Source: Umezawaea sp049997955
GTDB lineage: Bacteria > Actinomycetota > Actinomycetes > Mycobacteriales > Pseudonocardiaceae
DNA: 64,000 bases
Direction of reading: 5' to 3'
Assembly: GCA_049997955.1 (NCBI GenBank)
Contig: JAEBDY010000011.1
Location: forward strand, 124,001 to 188,000
Below are positions 30,957 to 40,051 of the stretch, piece after piece. Each line of letters begins with the position of its first letter. The first letter of the stretch is position 1. The notes below the pieces were generated by a model. The model was not told the origin of the DNA. It was given only the letters and a program-made list of their open reading frames with translations, and did not search any database. Position numbers and translations under genes: made by a program.

Positions 30957-32353
30957 CGCGGTTCCCGCTCGGTCTCCGACCCCGGTTGCTGATCGCGTTC
31001 ACGCTGGTGTCGGTGCTCACCGGGGCGGCCGTGTCGACCGGGTCCTACCTCAGGGAACGCGACCTCCTGCTCTCGGCGGAGCAGGACCTGATGGTGCAGC
31101 GGTTCCGCGCCGACATCGAGCGGGAGGACGCGCTCGACCACTCGCCGTCCCACGCGGAACTCGTCGCGCTGGCCGAGCGGTACAAGGCGGTGGCGGTCTT
31201 CGCGAACGACCACGCCGACGGCAACGGGATGACGCTCGCGGACGTGCCGAAGCCCCTGCGGAGCGCGGTGAGGAGCTCTCGTCGGCTGATGGTCCAGCGG
31301 GTGGACGCCGACGGCGGGCCGCACTCGTCGGTCGGCGACGGCAGGCCGTACGCGTTCGTCGGGGTGCCGTTGAGGAGCGGCCTCGGCTTCACCGGCGTCG
31401 AGCTGTACCGCAGGCAGGACCTCATGGCGCAGCAAGCCGCCATCGCCGACCTGCCGAAGTCCGCGCTGCTGCTGGTGCTGCTGTCCCTGGTGCCCGCGTT
31501 CGCGCTGGCGCTGCTGGCGGCACGGGGGGTGCTGCGGCCGGTGCGCCACCTGAGGACCGGTGCGCGCCGGGTCGCCGCGGGCCACCTGGACACCCGGCTG
31601 CCCGCGACCGGCGCCGACGAGCTGGCGGAACTGGTGCGCACGTTCAACACGATGACCGCCGAGCTGGAGCGCACCGTGGCCGAGCTGCGGCTGACGCACG
31701 AGAGGTCGCGGCGGTTCGTGGCCGACGTGTCGCACGAGCTGCGCACCCCGCTGACCGCGATGACCGCCGTCGTGGAGGCGTTGGACGACGAGGTGCTGAC
31801 CGGGGACACCGCGCTCGCGGCGGGCATGGTCAGCGTCGAGACGCGGAAGCTGGGGGCACTGGTGGAGGACCTGATCGAGATCTCCCGCTTCGACGCCGGG
31901 GTGGCGTCGAAGCGGCCGGAGCCCGCGGACCTCGCGGTCCTGGTGGCCGCGAGCCTCGCCGCGCGCGGGTGGACCGGCGAGGCCGACGTGGACCTGCCCA
32001 CCGGGGTCGTGGCCGCCGTGGACCGGCGGCGCATCGACGTGGTGGTGGCGACGCTGGTCGACAACGCCTTCAAGCACGGCGCCGGGCCGGTGCGGGTCGT
32101 GCTGCGCTCCACGGCGGAGGAGGCCGTCCTGGAGGTCACCGACTCCGGACCGGGCCTCGCCGAGGACGTGTCGCCGCACGTGTTCGAGCGGTTCTACAAG
32201 GCCGACTCGGCGCGCCGCCGTTCGGAGGGCAGCGGCCTCGGGCTGGCGATCGCGTGGGAGAACACCAGGCTGCACGGGGGTTCCCTGGAAGCGGGGAACG
32301 CGCCGGAGGGCGGGGCGCGGTTCACCGTCCGGCTGCCGCTGGGCCGGACGTGA
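30953..32353 (+). CDS. Sensor histidine kinase with HAMP domain
   Basis: A 466-aa membrane kinase, cognate to the upstream response regulator. TM1 spans ~11-32 and TM2 ~170-190, with an extracytoplasmic sensor of ~135 residues between them. HAMP follows (VLRPVRHLRTGARRVAAGHL), then the dimerisation/phosphoacceptor helix with His261 (FVADVSHELRTPLTAM). The ATPase domain has the N-box DNAFKHG, G1 DSGPGLAED and G2 GSGLGLAIAW. It begins at a GTG overlapping the regulator stop and ends in a TGA overlapping the lipoprotein GTG. The signal it senses is unknown. Confidence 0.95.
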   Translation: MTRFPLGLRPRLLIAFTLVSVLTGAAVSTGSYLRERDLLLSAEQDLMVQRFRADIEREDALDHSPSHAELVALAERYKAVAVFANDHADGNGMTLADVPKPLRSAVRSSRRLMVQRVDADGGPHSSVGDGRPYAFVGVPLRSGLGFTGVELYRRQDLMAQQAAIADLPKSALLLVLLSLVPAFALALLAARGVLRPVRHLRTGARRVAAGHLDTRLPATGADELAELVRTFNTMTAELERTVAELRLTHERSRRFVADVSHELRTPLTAMTAVVEALDDEVLTGDTALAAGMVSVETRKLGALVEDLIEISRFDAGVASKRPEPADLAVLVAASLAARGWTGEADVDLPTGVVAAVDRRRIDVVVATLVDNAFKHGAGPVRVVLRSTAEEAVLEVTDSGPGLAEDVSPHVFERFYKADSARRRSEGSGLGLAIAWENTRLHGGSLEAGNAPEGGARFTVRLPLGRT

Positions 32354-32823
32354 GCCGCCTCGTCGCGGTGCTCCTGCTGGTGGCGGTGGCGGCGGGGTGC
32401 GGTGTCACGCACACCTGGCCGTTCTCCTACGGCGAGGCGCCGGACAGCCGGAGCCACGAGACCCAGGTGTTCCTCCGGCTCGACAACAGGCCGTTCCCGG
32501 TGCTGCGCCCCGGTTCGGTCGACACCACCCTCGCCGAGCGCCTCGACCTGCTGTTCGCCGGGCCGACCGACGACGAGCGGCGCGCGGGCCTCGACAGCTC
32601 CCTGTCCGCGGGCGCCCGGCTCGTCGCCCCATCGGTGACGCGGGGCGACGGCTCGCTGGTGCTGGAGCTGGACGGCGTGGACCTCGCGGGGTTCGGCCGC
32701 ACGGAGGGCGTGCAGGTCGCCTGCACGGTGACCCCCGGTGACTTCGTGATGGGGAACCCGACCAGGAGGGTGGTCGTGCGCGACACCTCGGGAGGCGAAC
32801 GGGGTCCCTTCGGCTGCGAGTAG
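32350..32823 (+). CDS. Lipoprotein with GerMN-like domain, third gene of the two-component operon
   Basis: A 157-aa exported lipoprotein: a hydrophobic signal with the lipobox VAAGC (VSRLVAVLLLVAVAAGCGVT). The mature part (VFLRLDNRPFPVLRPGSV, ERLDLLFAGPTDDERRAGLD) resembles a GerMN domain, as in LpqB. In mycobacteria LpqB modulates the MtrB kinase. Here the gene starts at GTG 32350 overlapping the kinase stop (GTGA), so a role as accessory sensor of the same system is a good inference. Shorter than LpqB (about 580 aa), as it lacks the beta-propeller. Confidence 0.82.
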   Translation: MSRLVAVLLLVAVAAGCGVTHTWPFSYGEAPDSRSHETQVFLRLDNRPFPVLRPGSVDTTLAERLDLLFAGPTDDERRAGLDSSLSAGARLVAPSVTRGDGSLVLELDGVDLAGFGRTEGVQVACTVTPGDFVMGNPTRRVVVRDTSGGERGPFGCE

Positions 32824-32824
32824 G

Positions 32825-33091
32825 TCAGACGGTCGTCTCGTCGACGAAGCACCAGCGCCAGGTCTCGCCCGGCTCGAACGAGCGGATGACCGGGTGCCCG
32901 GCCGCGGTGGAGTGCGCGCTCGCGTGCTTCGCCGGGGAGGAGTCGCAGCAGCCGACCTTGCCGCATGACAGGCAGAGTCGCAGGTGGACCCACCGGCCCC
33001 CTTCCGCCAGGCAGTCCTCGCAGCCCTCGGGGGTGCCCGGTTCCGGCGTGGGACCCAGCTCGGTGACGTGCTCGCAGGTGACGGCGGTCAT
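32825..33091 (-). CDS. UBP-type zinc-finger protein
   Basis: An 88-aa protein with a stand-alone ZnF-UBP domain: C-x(n)-C-E-D-C, LRLCLSCGKVGCCDSSPAKH-A...H, and a conserved H-P-V-I-R-S-F-E-P-G-E-x-W-x-W-C-F-V-D tail. In eukaryotes this fold binds the C-terminal Gly-Gly of free ubiquitin; in bacteria it is a small zinc protein of unknown role. It is divergent from the receiver/thioredoxin-reductase fusion gene with a 100-bp spacer; such genes recur beside FAD oxidoreductase and cNMP-kinase genes in actinobacteria. GAGGAG precedes ATG 33091. Confidence 0.9.
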   Translation of the reverse strand: MTAVTCEHVTELGPTPEPGTPEGCEDCLAEGGRWVHLRLCLSCGKVGCCDSSPAKHASAHSTAAGHPVIRSFEPGETWRWCFVDETTV

Positions 33092-33191
33092 GGTGCTCCT
33101 CGGCTCGGTGGTCGTCCGAGGAGAACCTACGCCCACCGGGGTGACGAGCGCCCGGATGACGGCGGCGGGTCGCGCTGCTTGACTGGCACCC

Positions 33192-34889
33192 ATGACGACA
33201 CCCCCGCCCGCCGAGACCGCCAGGGTCTCGCGGCCCTCGATCCTCACGGTGGACGACGACCCCAGCGTTTCCAGGGCGGTGGCGCGCGACCTGCGCAGGC
33301 ACTACGGCGAGGACTACCGGATCGTGCGCGCGGAGTCCGGCGCCCAAGCCCTCGAAGCGCTCCGGGAGATCAAGCTGCGCGGCGAGGAGGTGGCCGCGCT
33401 GCTGGCGGACTACCGGATGCCGCAGATGAGCGGCATCGAGTTCCTCGAAGAGGCGATGGACCTGTTCCCGCTGGCCCGGCGCGTGCTGCTGACCGCGTAC
33501 GCCGACACCGAGGCCGCGATCCAGGCGATCAACGTGGTCGACCTCGACCACTACCTGCTCAAGCCGTGGGACCCGCCGGAGGAGAAGCTCTACCCGATCC
33601 TGGACGAGCTGCTGCACGCCTGGTCGGTGAGCGACCGGCAGCCGGTGCGGCAGGTCAGGGTCATCGGCCACCGCTGGTCGCCCCGCTCCTACGAGGTGCG
33701 CGACTTCCTGGCCCGCAACTCCGTGCCGTTCCGCTGGTACTCCCTCGACGACGGCGACTGCGAGGCCGCCCGCCTGCTCACCGCGGCGGGCCAGGACGGC
33801 AGCGCGCTGCCCGTGGTCGTGACGCAGGAGGGCGAGCCGCTGGTGCGGCCGACGGACGCCGAGCTGGCCGCGCGGGTGGGTCTGAGCACGCGGCCGTCGG
33901 CCGACTTCTACGACCTGATCGTGGTCGGCGGCGGTCCGGCGGGCCTGGGCGCGGCGGTGTACGGCGGGTCGGAGGGCCTGCGGACCGTGCTCGTGGAACG
34001 CGTGGCGACCGGCGGCCAGGCGGGCACCAGCAGCCGGATCGAGAACTACCTCGGCTTCCCGGACGGCGTGTCCGGCGAGCAGCTCACCGAGCGGGCCCGC
34101 AGGCAGGCGCTGAAGTTCGACGTCGAGATGCTGACCACCCGCGACGTCGTGGCGCTGGAGCAGCGCGGCGCCGCGCGGGTCGTGAAGTTCGACGACGGCA
34201 CGGAACTGGCCGCGCACACCGTCATCCTGGCGACCGGCGTGTCCTACCGGATGCTCGGCGTCCCCGGACTGGAGGACCTGGCGGGCCGGGGCGTGTTCTA
34301 CGGCGCGGCCACCACCGAGGGCCCCAGCTGTGCGGGCCAGGACGTCTACCTCGTCGGCGGCGCGAACTCGGCGGGGCAGGCGGCCGTGTACTTCTCCCGC
34401 CACGCCCGGCGCGTCGTGCTCGTGGTCCGCGGGAACTCGCTGGACAGCTCGATGTCGCGCTACCTGATCGACCAGCTCGCCGCCGTCCCGAACATCGAGG
34501 TCCGCACCTGCACGGAGGTCGTCGGCGGTACCGGCGACGACCACCTGGAGACGCTGACCCTGCTGCACACCGCGACCGGCGAGAAGACCACGGTGGAGGC
34601 GTCCTGGCTGTTCGCCTTCATCGGCGCCGCACCGCGCACGGACTGGTTGGAGGGCACGCTGTCGCGCGACGAGCGCGGCTTCCTGCTCGCCGGACCGGAC
34701 CTCACCGCCGACGGCCGCGCGCCGGACGGCTGGTCGCTCGACCGGGCCCCGTACCACCTGGAGACCAGCGTGCCCGGCGTGTTCGTCGCGGGCGACGTCC
34801 GGGCCGACTCGGTGAAGCGGGTCGCCTCGGCCGTCGGCGAGGGCGCGATGGCCGTGACGCTGGTGCACCGCTATTTGGAGAGGTCGTGA
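33192..34889 (+). CDS. Response-regulator receiver fused to thioredoxin-reductase-like FAD oxidoreductase
   Basis: A 565-aa fusion. Residues ~15-130 are a CheY-like receiver (Asp21-23 acidic cluster, phospho-acceptor Asp73 in LADYRMP, Lys124). A glutaredoxin/thioredoxin-fold linker covers ~155-235 (VRVIGHRWSPRSYEVRDFLA). The rest is a TrxR-like pyridine-nucleotide-disulfide oxidoreductase: GGGPAGLGAAVYGGSEGL, VERVATGGQAGTSSRIENYL, NADPH site GGANSAGQAA, and GVFVAGDVRADSVKRVASAV. The TrxR redox motif C-x-x-C is absent; the segment reads FYGAATTEGPSC. So phosphorylation of a receiver may gate a flavin reductase that passes electrons to something other than thioredoxin. The stop overlaps the start of the kinase gene (GTGA). 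Confidence 0.93.
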   Translation: MTTPPPAETARVSRPSILTVDDDPSVSRAVARDLRRHYGEDYRIVRAESGAQALEALREIKLRGEEVAALLADYRMPQMSGIEFLEEAMDLFPLARRVLLTAYADTEAAIQAINVVDLDHYLLKPWDPPEEKLYPILDELLHAWSVSDRQPVRQVRVIGHRWSPRSYEVRDFLARNSVPFRWYSLDDGDCEAARLLTAAGQDGSALPVVVTQEGEPLVRPTDAELAARVGLSTRPSADFYDLIVVGGGPAGLGAAVYGGSEGLRTVLVERVATGGQAGTSSRIENYLGFPDGVSGEQLTERARRQALKFDVEMLTTRDVVALEQRGAARVVKFDDGTELAAHTVILATGVSYRMLGVPGLEDLAGRGVFYGAATTEGPSCAGQDVYLVGGANSAGQAAVYFSRHARRVVLVVRGNSLDSSMSRYLIDQLAAVPNIEVRTCTEVVGGTGDDHLETLTLLHTATGEKTTVEASWLFAFIGAAPRTDWLEGTLSRDERGFLLAGPDLTADGRAPDGWSLDRAPYHLETSVPGVFVAGDVRADSVKRVASAVGEGAMAVTLVHRYLERS

Positions 34890-36349
34890 CCGCCGTGCCG
34901 GACCTGACCGAGGCGGACCTGCGCGAGCTGTTCCTGTTCGAGCACCTGTCCGACGAGCAGTTGGCGTGGCTGGCGGACCACGGGCGGGTGGAGACCCGCC
35001 GGGCGGGCACCGCCGTGCACGTCGAGGGCGAGCCCGCGACGTGCTTCTTCGTGCTGCTGGAGGGCACGATCGCGCTGTGCCGCAACGTCGGCGGCCAGCG
35101 GGTGGAGATCAACCGCACGGACCACCGGGGCTCGTACTTCGGTGCCACGCAGGCGTACCTGCGGGGTGAGGTGCAGGCGTCGCCGACGTACCGGTCGACC
35201 GTGGAGTCCATCACGGACACCCGGCTGCTCCAACTGGAGGCCGACGAGTTCGGGCCCGTCATCCGCGAGTGGTTCCCGATGGCCATGCACCTGCTGGAGG
35301 GCCTGTTCCTCGGGATGCAGAACACCCAGCGCGCGGTGAACGACCGGGAACGGCTGCTCGCGCTGGGTTCGCTGTCCGCTGGGCTGACCCACGAGCTGAA
35401 CAACCCGGCCGCCGCCGCGGTCCGCGCCACGGCCGCGCTGCGCGAGCGGGTCGCCGGGATGCGGCACAAGCTGGCGATGCTCGCCAGCGGCAAGATCGAC
35501 CCGGAGACGCTGCCCGCGCTGGTGAAGCTCCAGGAGAACGCCGTCGAGCGCGTCGCCAAGGCCCCCAAGCTCGGGCCGCTGGAGACCAACGACCGCGAGG
35601 ACGAGGTCGGCGACTGGCTGGAGGACCACGGCATCACCGGCGGCTGGGACCTCGCCCCCACGCTGGTCGCGGGCGGCCTTGACGTGGAGTGGCTGGACGA
35701 GGCCGCGGAGCTGTGCCCCCGGTCGGCGACCGAGGCCGCCGTCCGCTGGCTCGCCTACACCGTCGAGACCGAGACCCTGATGAACGAGATCGAGGACGCC
35801 ACCACCAGGGTCTCCACCCTCGTCGGCGCGGCCAAGCAGTACTCGCAGCTCGACCGCGCGCCGTTCCAGGTGGTCGACGTCCACGAACTGCTCGACTCCA
35901 CCCTCGTCATGCTCGGCAGCAAGATCCCCGACGGCGTCCGCGTGGTCAAGGACTACGACCGCTCGCTGCCGCGACTGCCCGCCTACGCGGGCGAGCTCAA
36001 CCAGGTGTGGACGAACCTGGTGGACAACGCGCTGGGCGCCATGGACGGCACCGGCACGCTGACGGTCCGCACGTCCCGCGCCGACGACCGCGCGGTCGTG
36101 GAGATCGGCGACACCGGCACCGGGATCCCGCCGGAGGTGAAGGGCCGCATCTTCGAGCCGTTCTTCACCACCAAGGCCGTCGGGGAGGGCACCGGTCTCG
36201 GGCTCGACATCTCGTGGCGGATCGTGGTCACCAAGCACCACGGCGACATCCGCGTCGAATCCGCGCCGGGCGACACGCGCTTCCAGGTGCTGCTGCCGCT
36301 GGAGTCCCCGGCGCAGGACGCGCCGGCGGCGATCGACCTCGACGGGTGA
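34886..36349 (+). CDS. Soluble histidine kinase with N-terminal cyclic-nucleotide-binding domain
   Basis: A 487-aa kinase without membrane segments. Residues ~10-130 are a cNMP-binding (CAP-like) domain (FEHLSDEQLAWLADHGRVET, VHVEGEPATCFFVLLEGTIA, GSYFGATQAYL). A linker leads to the phosphoacceptor His169 in LGSLSAGLTHELNNPAAAAV. After a ~170-residue helical insert come the ATPase boxes: DNALGAM, GDTGTGIPPE, FFTTKAVGEGTGLGLDISW. The GTG start overlaps the stop of the receiver-reductase fusion, so the kinase probably phosphorylates that receiver, coupling a nucleotide or redox signal to a flavoenzyme. The partner choice is inferred from context. Confidence 0.93.
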   Translation: MTAVPDLTEADLRELFLFEHLSDEQLAWLADHGRVETRRAGTAVHVEGEPATCFFVLLEGTIALCRNVGGQRVEINRTDHRGSYFGATQAYLRGEVQASPTYRSTVESITDTRLLQLEADEFGPVIREWFPMAMHLLEGLFLGMQNTQRAVNDRERLLALGSLSAGLTHELNNPAAAAVRATAALRERVAGMRHKLAMLASGKIDPETLPALVKLQENAVERVAKAPKLGPLETNDREDEVGDWLEDHGITGGWDLAPTLVAGGLDVEWLDEAAELCPRSATEAAVRWLAYTVETETLMNEIEDATTRVSTLVGAAKQYSQLDRAPFQVVDVHELLDSTLVMLGSKIPDGVRVVKDYDRSLPRLPAYAGELNQVWTNLVDNALGAMDGTGTLTVRTSRADDRAVVEIGDTGTGIPPEVKGRIFEPFFTTKAVGEGTGLGLDISWRIVVTKHHGDIRVESAPGDTRFQVLLPLESPAQDAPAAIDLDG

Positions 36350-36357
36350 CCGGTCGC

Positions 36358-37512
36358 TCAGCGGGGCGCGGGCGCCCACGCGGTGCCGAAAGCGGCCCAG
36401 ACGACCGGTGAGAACACCGGGTCGCCGGTCCGCTCCCACCGGTCGGCCTGAGCGCGTTGCCAGGCGTTGAGCGAGGCGATCGGGTCCTTCGCGGCTTGGG
36501 CCCGGTCGATCGCGAGCACGGTCGGGGCCAGCACCGGGGTGGACGGGAAGTCCGGGACCAGGTGGGCGAGGCCCGCGTCGGTGGGCAGGGTCCAGCGGGT
36601 GGAGGTGACGTGCTCGGCGCCGCCGTGGACCATGGCCGCCACCAGGCCGGTGGGTTCGGCGAAGCGGGTGTCGCCGCCGCTCTCGCAGGCGATGAGGGCG
36701 ACCCGGTTGGGGACGCGCCACGGTTTCGGGGCTCCGGGGCGGTGGCCCAGCGCGATGTCGGCCGCCGTGAGGGGGCGGTGGTTGCCGACGGGTGCGGCGC
36801 GGCCGGTCGTGGTGGCGTCGCACGACAGGTGCAGGCGCGAGTCGAGGGCGTGGTCGCCGGTGGTGACGTGGCCGACGTAGAGGAAGCGGGAGGCGTCGGA
36901 CAGCGCCCGCTCCAGGTGGTCGCGGTCCACTTCGGACCGTTCGAACGGGGAGTCGGGTCCCAGCACCGATCCCAGCGCCGAGGTGTCGGAGAAGCCCGGC
37001 ACCCTCGGGTCGTGGACGGAGACGACCGTCCCGTGTGGACTGAACGGGGAGACCCGGCGGCCGCGGGCGTTGCGGACCGTCGCCGGGGTGAGCACGGAGA
37101 CGGCGCAGTGGTGCACGGTCCGCTCGCCCTCGTCCACCCGCAGCGACTCCCACGGCACGAGGGCGGTCGACGGTGACGGCTGGACGCGCAGGTGCGGCCG
37201 CGTCCCCTGCTCCACCACGGCGTTGAGCTCCGCGCCGAGCCTGCCGGGGAACACGGCTCGGGACAGCCTGCCGGACAGCTCGGTCTCCCGTGCGCGGTCC
37301 AGCAGCGGGCCGCGGGTGAGGGCGCGGACCAGTGCCTGGTCGGCGCGTTCGCCCGGCAGCGGGGACGGCACCGCTCGCGCCCAGTCCGCCAGCGCGTCCC
37401 GCACGAGGTCGCGGGGGAACCGCCAGGCGCGCGGCCGGTCGGGTTCGTGCTCCCAGCGCCACGAGACGAACAGGTCGCCCGCGTCCACGAACTTGACCTG
37501 CACGGCTACCAC
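36358..37512 (-). CDS. CHAT-domain (caspase-like) protein
   Basis: A 384-aa protein, last gene of a four-gene operon. The C-terminal ~280 residues form a CHAT (caspase HetF-associated with TPR) peptidase domain with the expected dyad: His215 in FLYVGHVTTGD and Cys276 in VALIACESGGD. The N-terminal ~100 residues are unassigned. CHAT proteases are caspase/separase-clan cysteine peptidases, often activated by TPR partners in conflict or regulated proteolysis systems; the adjacent upstream gene indeed encodes a TPR-rich protein. GTG 37512 overlaps the end of that gene by 7 nt. Both catalytic residues are intact, so activity is expected. Substrate unknown. Confidence 0.87.
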   Translation of the reverse strand: MVAVQVKFVDAGDLFVSWRWEHEPDRPRAWRFPRDLVRDALADWARAVPSPLPGERADQALVRALTRGPLLDRARETELSGRLSRAVFPGRLGAELNAVVEQGTRPHLRVQPSPSTALVPWESLRVDEGERTVHHCAVSVLTPATVRNARGRRVSPFSPHGTVVSVHDPRVPGFSDTSALGSVLGPDSPFERSEVDRDHLERALSDASRFLYVGHVTTGDHALDSRLHLSCDATTTGRAAPVGNHRPLTAADIALGHRPGAPKPWRVPNRVALIACESGGDTRFAEPTGLVAAMVHGGAEHVTSTRWTLPTDAGLAHLVPDFPSTPVLAPTVLAIDRAQAAKDPIASLNAWQRAQADRWERTGDPVFSPVVWAAFGTAWAPAPR

Positions 37513-39041
37513 GACGACACCGCCTCGGCGGAGCGCACGGGGAAGCCGTACCGCCGCTCGGCCACGTCGATCCAGTGGTCCAGGGCGGACGGTGTGGCCG
37601 GGTCGACGCGGACCCGTGGCGGCAGCAGGAACTCCGCGGTCAGGTCGGCGCTCGTGGCGGTCGGGAACGAGGCCGCGTAGGGCAGGTGGTCCTCGGCCGG
37701 GGGCGGGGGCAGCGTCAGCAGCTCGTCGCGGGGGACCGCCTGGGCCTCTTCGGCGTGCAGCGACACCGTCGCGGTCAGGTGGTCGACGTAAGCGGCGGCG
37801 AGCCCCACGTCACCGAGCGAGCCGATGGCGGCGAACGCGGCACGGGTCGCGGGCGCGGCGGCCAGCGCGATCCAGCGTTCGCGCAGCGGGCCGTGGGCGA
37901 AGCGGTGCCGCACGGCCTCCGCGGCCAGCGCGGCGGGCAGCGCGAGGTCCAGCGCGCGGCGGCACAGGTCGACGTCGGCGGTGGTCGCGGACCGCAGGAT
38001 CGCGTCGGCGCGCCACCAGGCGATGCCGAGCGCCACGTGCCGCAGCCCGGCCCGTTCGCTGACGGCGGTGGCGGCCGCGTACTGGTCGTCGGCCCCGGTG
38101 TGGTCGCCGAGCGCCTCCAGGGCGCCGCCCCGGACCTGGTGGACGCCGATCAGCTCGACCGGGGTGGCCCGGTCGCCCAGCCGTTCGGTCACCTGGTCGA
38201 GCAGCCCCAGCGCCTCTTCCGGCCTGCTGCGGCCGATGGCGACGGCGGCCCGGCCGTGCAGGCACACGGCGAGCCCGCGCGGGTCGTCCTGGAGGAGGCC
38301 CCCGGCTTCGCCGTAGAGGGCTTCCGCCCGGTCGTTGTCGGAACCCAGGTACGCGAGCCGCGCGAGGCTCAGCACCGATCCCGCCTCGGTGGCCCGGTCG
38401 CCGGTCGCGGCGGCCAGGTCGCGGGCCAGCGCGTGGTGCTCGGTGCTGCCCGCGAGGTCACCGGTCGAGCCCGCGATCTCGGCGAGCGTGACGTGCAGGC
38501 CCGCGGCCAGGTGCGGTTCGTGCGCGTAGGCGAGGTCGAGCGCGGTCGTCGCCTCGGCGGAGGCCTCGCCGAACCGGCCTGCGGCGGCCAGCACCCTGGC
38601 GCGGACGGACCGCAGCGCGACGGTGTCGGCGTGCCGTGCGGCCTCGTCCAGGTCGGCCAGCGCCTCGGTGGCGCGGGAGGCGTGCCCGAGGTGCTGGGCG
38701 CGCACGAGGAGGGCGTTGACCAGCACGCCGGAGGAGTCGTGCCGGTCGCCGACGCGAGTGAGGACGACACGGGCCAGGTCGATCGCCTCGGTGCTCCACC
38801 GCACGGCGTCCCCGAGGCCCGCGAGGTTGCCCGCGATGGCGGCCCGGCACGCCAGCGCCTCGGTGTCCTCCGAACCGAGCGCGGCTCGGTAGGCGGCGGC
38901 GAACGCCTCGGCGGCCCCGTGCGGGTCGCCCGCCTGCCACAGCGCGGCACCGCGGGCGTTCAACGCGACGCACGCCTGCCACGGCGGTGCCTCGGCGACG
39001 TGCGCCCGAGCCCGCTCGTCGTCGAGCCCTCCGGAACTCAC
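37506..39041 (-). CDS. Tetratricopeptide-repeat protein paired with the CHAT protease
   Basis: A 511-aa soluble protein that is almost entirely alpha-helical repeats of TPR type from about residue 15 to 380 (ALNARGAALWQAGDPHGAAE, VLSLARLAYLGSDNDRAEAL, LLDQVTERLGDRATPVELIG). The C-terminal ~100 residues include a conserved-looking LPPRVRVDPATPSALDHWID. GTG 39041 overlaps the previous stop (GTGA), and its own stop overlaps the CHAT start, implying stoichiometric synthesis. TPR scaffolds commonly recognise the trigger or hold the substrate in CHAT systems, so this is the likely sensor/adaptor. Confidence 0.85.
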   Translation of the reverse strand: MSSGGLDDERARAHVAEAPPWQACVALNARGAALWQAGDPHGAAEAFAAAYRAALGSEDTEALACRAAIAGNLAGLGDAVRWSTEAIDLARVVLTRVGDRHDSSGVLVNALLVRAQHLGHASRATEALADLDEAARHADTVALRSVRARVLAAAGRFGEASAEATTALDLAYAHEPHLAAGLHVTLAEIAGSTGDLAGSTEHHALARDLAAATGDRATEAGSVLSLARLAYLGSDNDRAEALYGEAGGLLQDDPRGLAVCLHGRAAVAIGRSRPEEALGLLDQVTERLGDRATPVELIGVHQVRGGALEALGDHTGADDQYAAATAVSERAGLRHVALGIAWWRADAILRSATTADVDLCRRALDLALPAALAAEAVRHRFAHGPLRERWIALAAAPATRAAFAAIGSLGDVGLAAAYVDHLTATVSLHAEEAQAVPRDELLTLPPPPAEDHLPYAASFPTATSADLTAEFLLPPRVRVDPATPSALDHWIDVAERRYGFPVRSAEAVSSW

Positions 39042-40051
39042 CTGCGACCCGCCAGCCGTTCGGTGAGCGTGGCCGTCGGCGAGCCGACGCGGGAGCGCGC
39101 GTGGGCGACGATCGCCGCCCGCCGGGTGGTCACGTCCGGGTCCGGCGCCGTGGTCGGTTCGGCGAAGTCCGGCGCGTACACGGTGAGCACGCGCTGAGCC
39201 GGGGGCAGCAGGAGCACGGTCGGCGGGACCGGCGTCCGGCCGGTGAGGCGGCCGAGCCCGTCGGTGTCGTCCAGCGCCACGTCGACCTGGCCGAAGCGCG
39301 CCGCCAGCGGGGTGCCCGAGCGAGGGCCGGGGGAGACCGCGACCTCCAGGAAGGTCGAGCCCCGCCGCCGGACCAGCGACCACCGCGCGTCGGCCGCCGC
39401 GTCCACGACCCCCTGCGGCACCAACGCCCAGTCCACCGCGTCGGCTCCGCTGAGGACGGTCACCCCGTCCGACGGGTCGTCGCCGCCCGCGGCCAGTGCG
39501 AACGTCGACCGGCTCGGCACGGCCGCCTCCGCGAGCACGACGCCGTAGTCCTCGGCGAGCGCGACGAGCCGCGCGGCGAGGGCGTCGACCGCCGGGTCGG
39601 CCGTGAACGGCCCGACCGCGGCGAGCGCGCGTCCGGTGGCGTCCTCGTCGTCCAGCAGGTGCTCGACCGCGCCGGTCGCGACCGCGAGTTCGGCCCTCAG
39701 CAGCGCGGGGTCCAACGCCGGGACACCGGCCGTCGGGGACGCGGGCCACCACGCGTCCGCCCAGCCCAGGTGAGCGACGACCCGGCCCGCGTCGCGGACC
39801 CGCCAGTCGCCGTCCGGTGGGACGACCACCTCGTCCGCGCCGCCCAGGACCGCGGCCGCGGCGGTCCCGTAGAACTCCCACAGCCAGTCGGCCGCCAGGT
39901 CCGGGTCGTGGACGCGGGCGCTCGGCACCGGGTCGTCCGCCAGGACGTCCCAGGCCAGCAGCGCGCCGCGCGCCTCCAGCAGCGCCGTCCGCTCGGGGTG
40001 CGGCGGCCAGTCGCCCACCAGGAGGTCCGCCCCGGTGCGCTCGACCCTCAT
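39038..40051 (-). CDS. Unknown protein, second gene of CHAT/TPR operon
   Basis: A 337-aa cytoplasmic protein with no recognised domain. It is acidic and rich in Ala, Asp and Val. The N-terminus is MRVERTGADLLVGDWPPHPE; further on are GDWRVRDAGRVVAHLGWADA and a VLTVYAPDF block near the C-terminus. ATG 40051 overlaps the stop of the upstream gene (ATGA), and its stop overlaps the TPR gene (GTGA). Strict coupling to the TPR and CHAT genes suggests a dedicated partner, possibly a substrate or regulator of the protease. No function is claimed. Confidence 0.8.
   Translation of the reverse strand: MRVERTGADLLVGDWPPHPERTALLEARGALLAWDVLADDPVPSARVHDPDLAADWLWEFYGTAAAAVLGGADEVVVPPDGDWRVRDAGRVVAHLGWADAWWPASPTAGVPALDPALLRAELAVATGAVEHLLDDEDATGRALAAVGPFTADPAVDALAARLVALAEDYGVVLAEAAVPSRSTFALAAGGDDPSDGVTVLSGADAVDWALVPQGVVDAAADARWSLVRRRGSTFLEVAVSPGPRSGTPLAARFGQVDVALDDTDGLGRLTGRTPVPPTVLLLPPAQRVLTVYAPDFAEPTTAPDPDVTTRRAAIVAHARSRVGSPTATLTERLAGRR

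Noticed and set aside
32984..36349. An 1121-codon plus-strand frame that would merge a new N-terminus with the cNMP kinase.
   Set aside because: Its first ~630 codons lie out of frame over the receiver-TrxR gene and look like noise; the GTG at 34886 with the GTGA overlap is the natural start.
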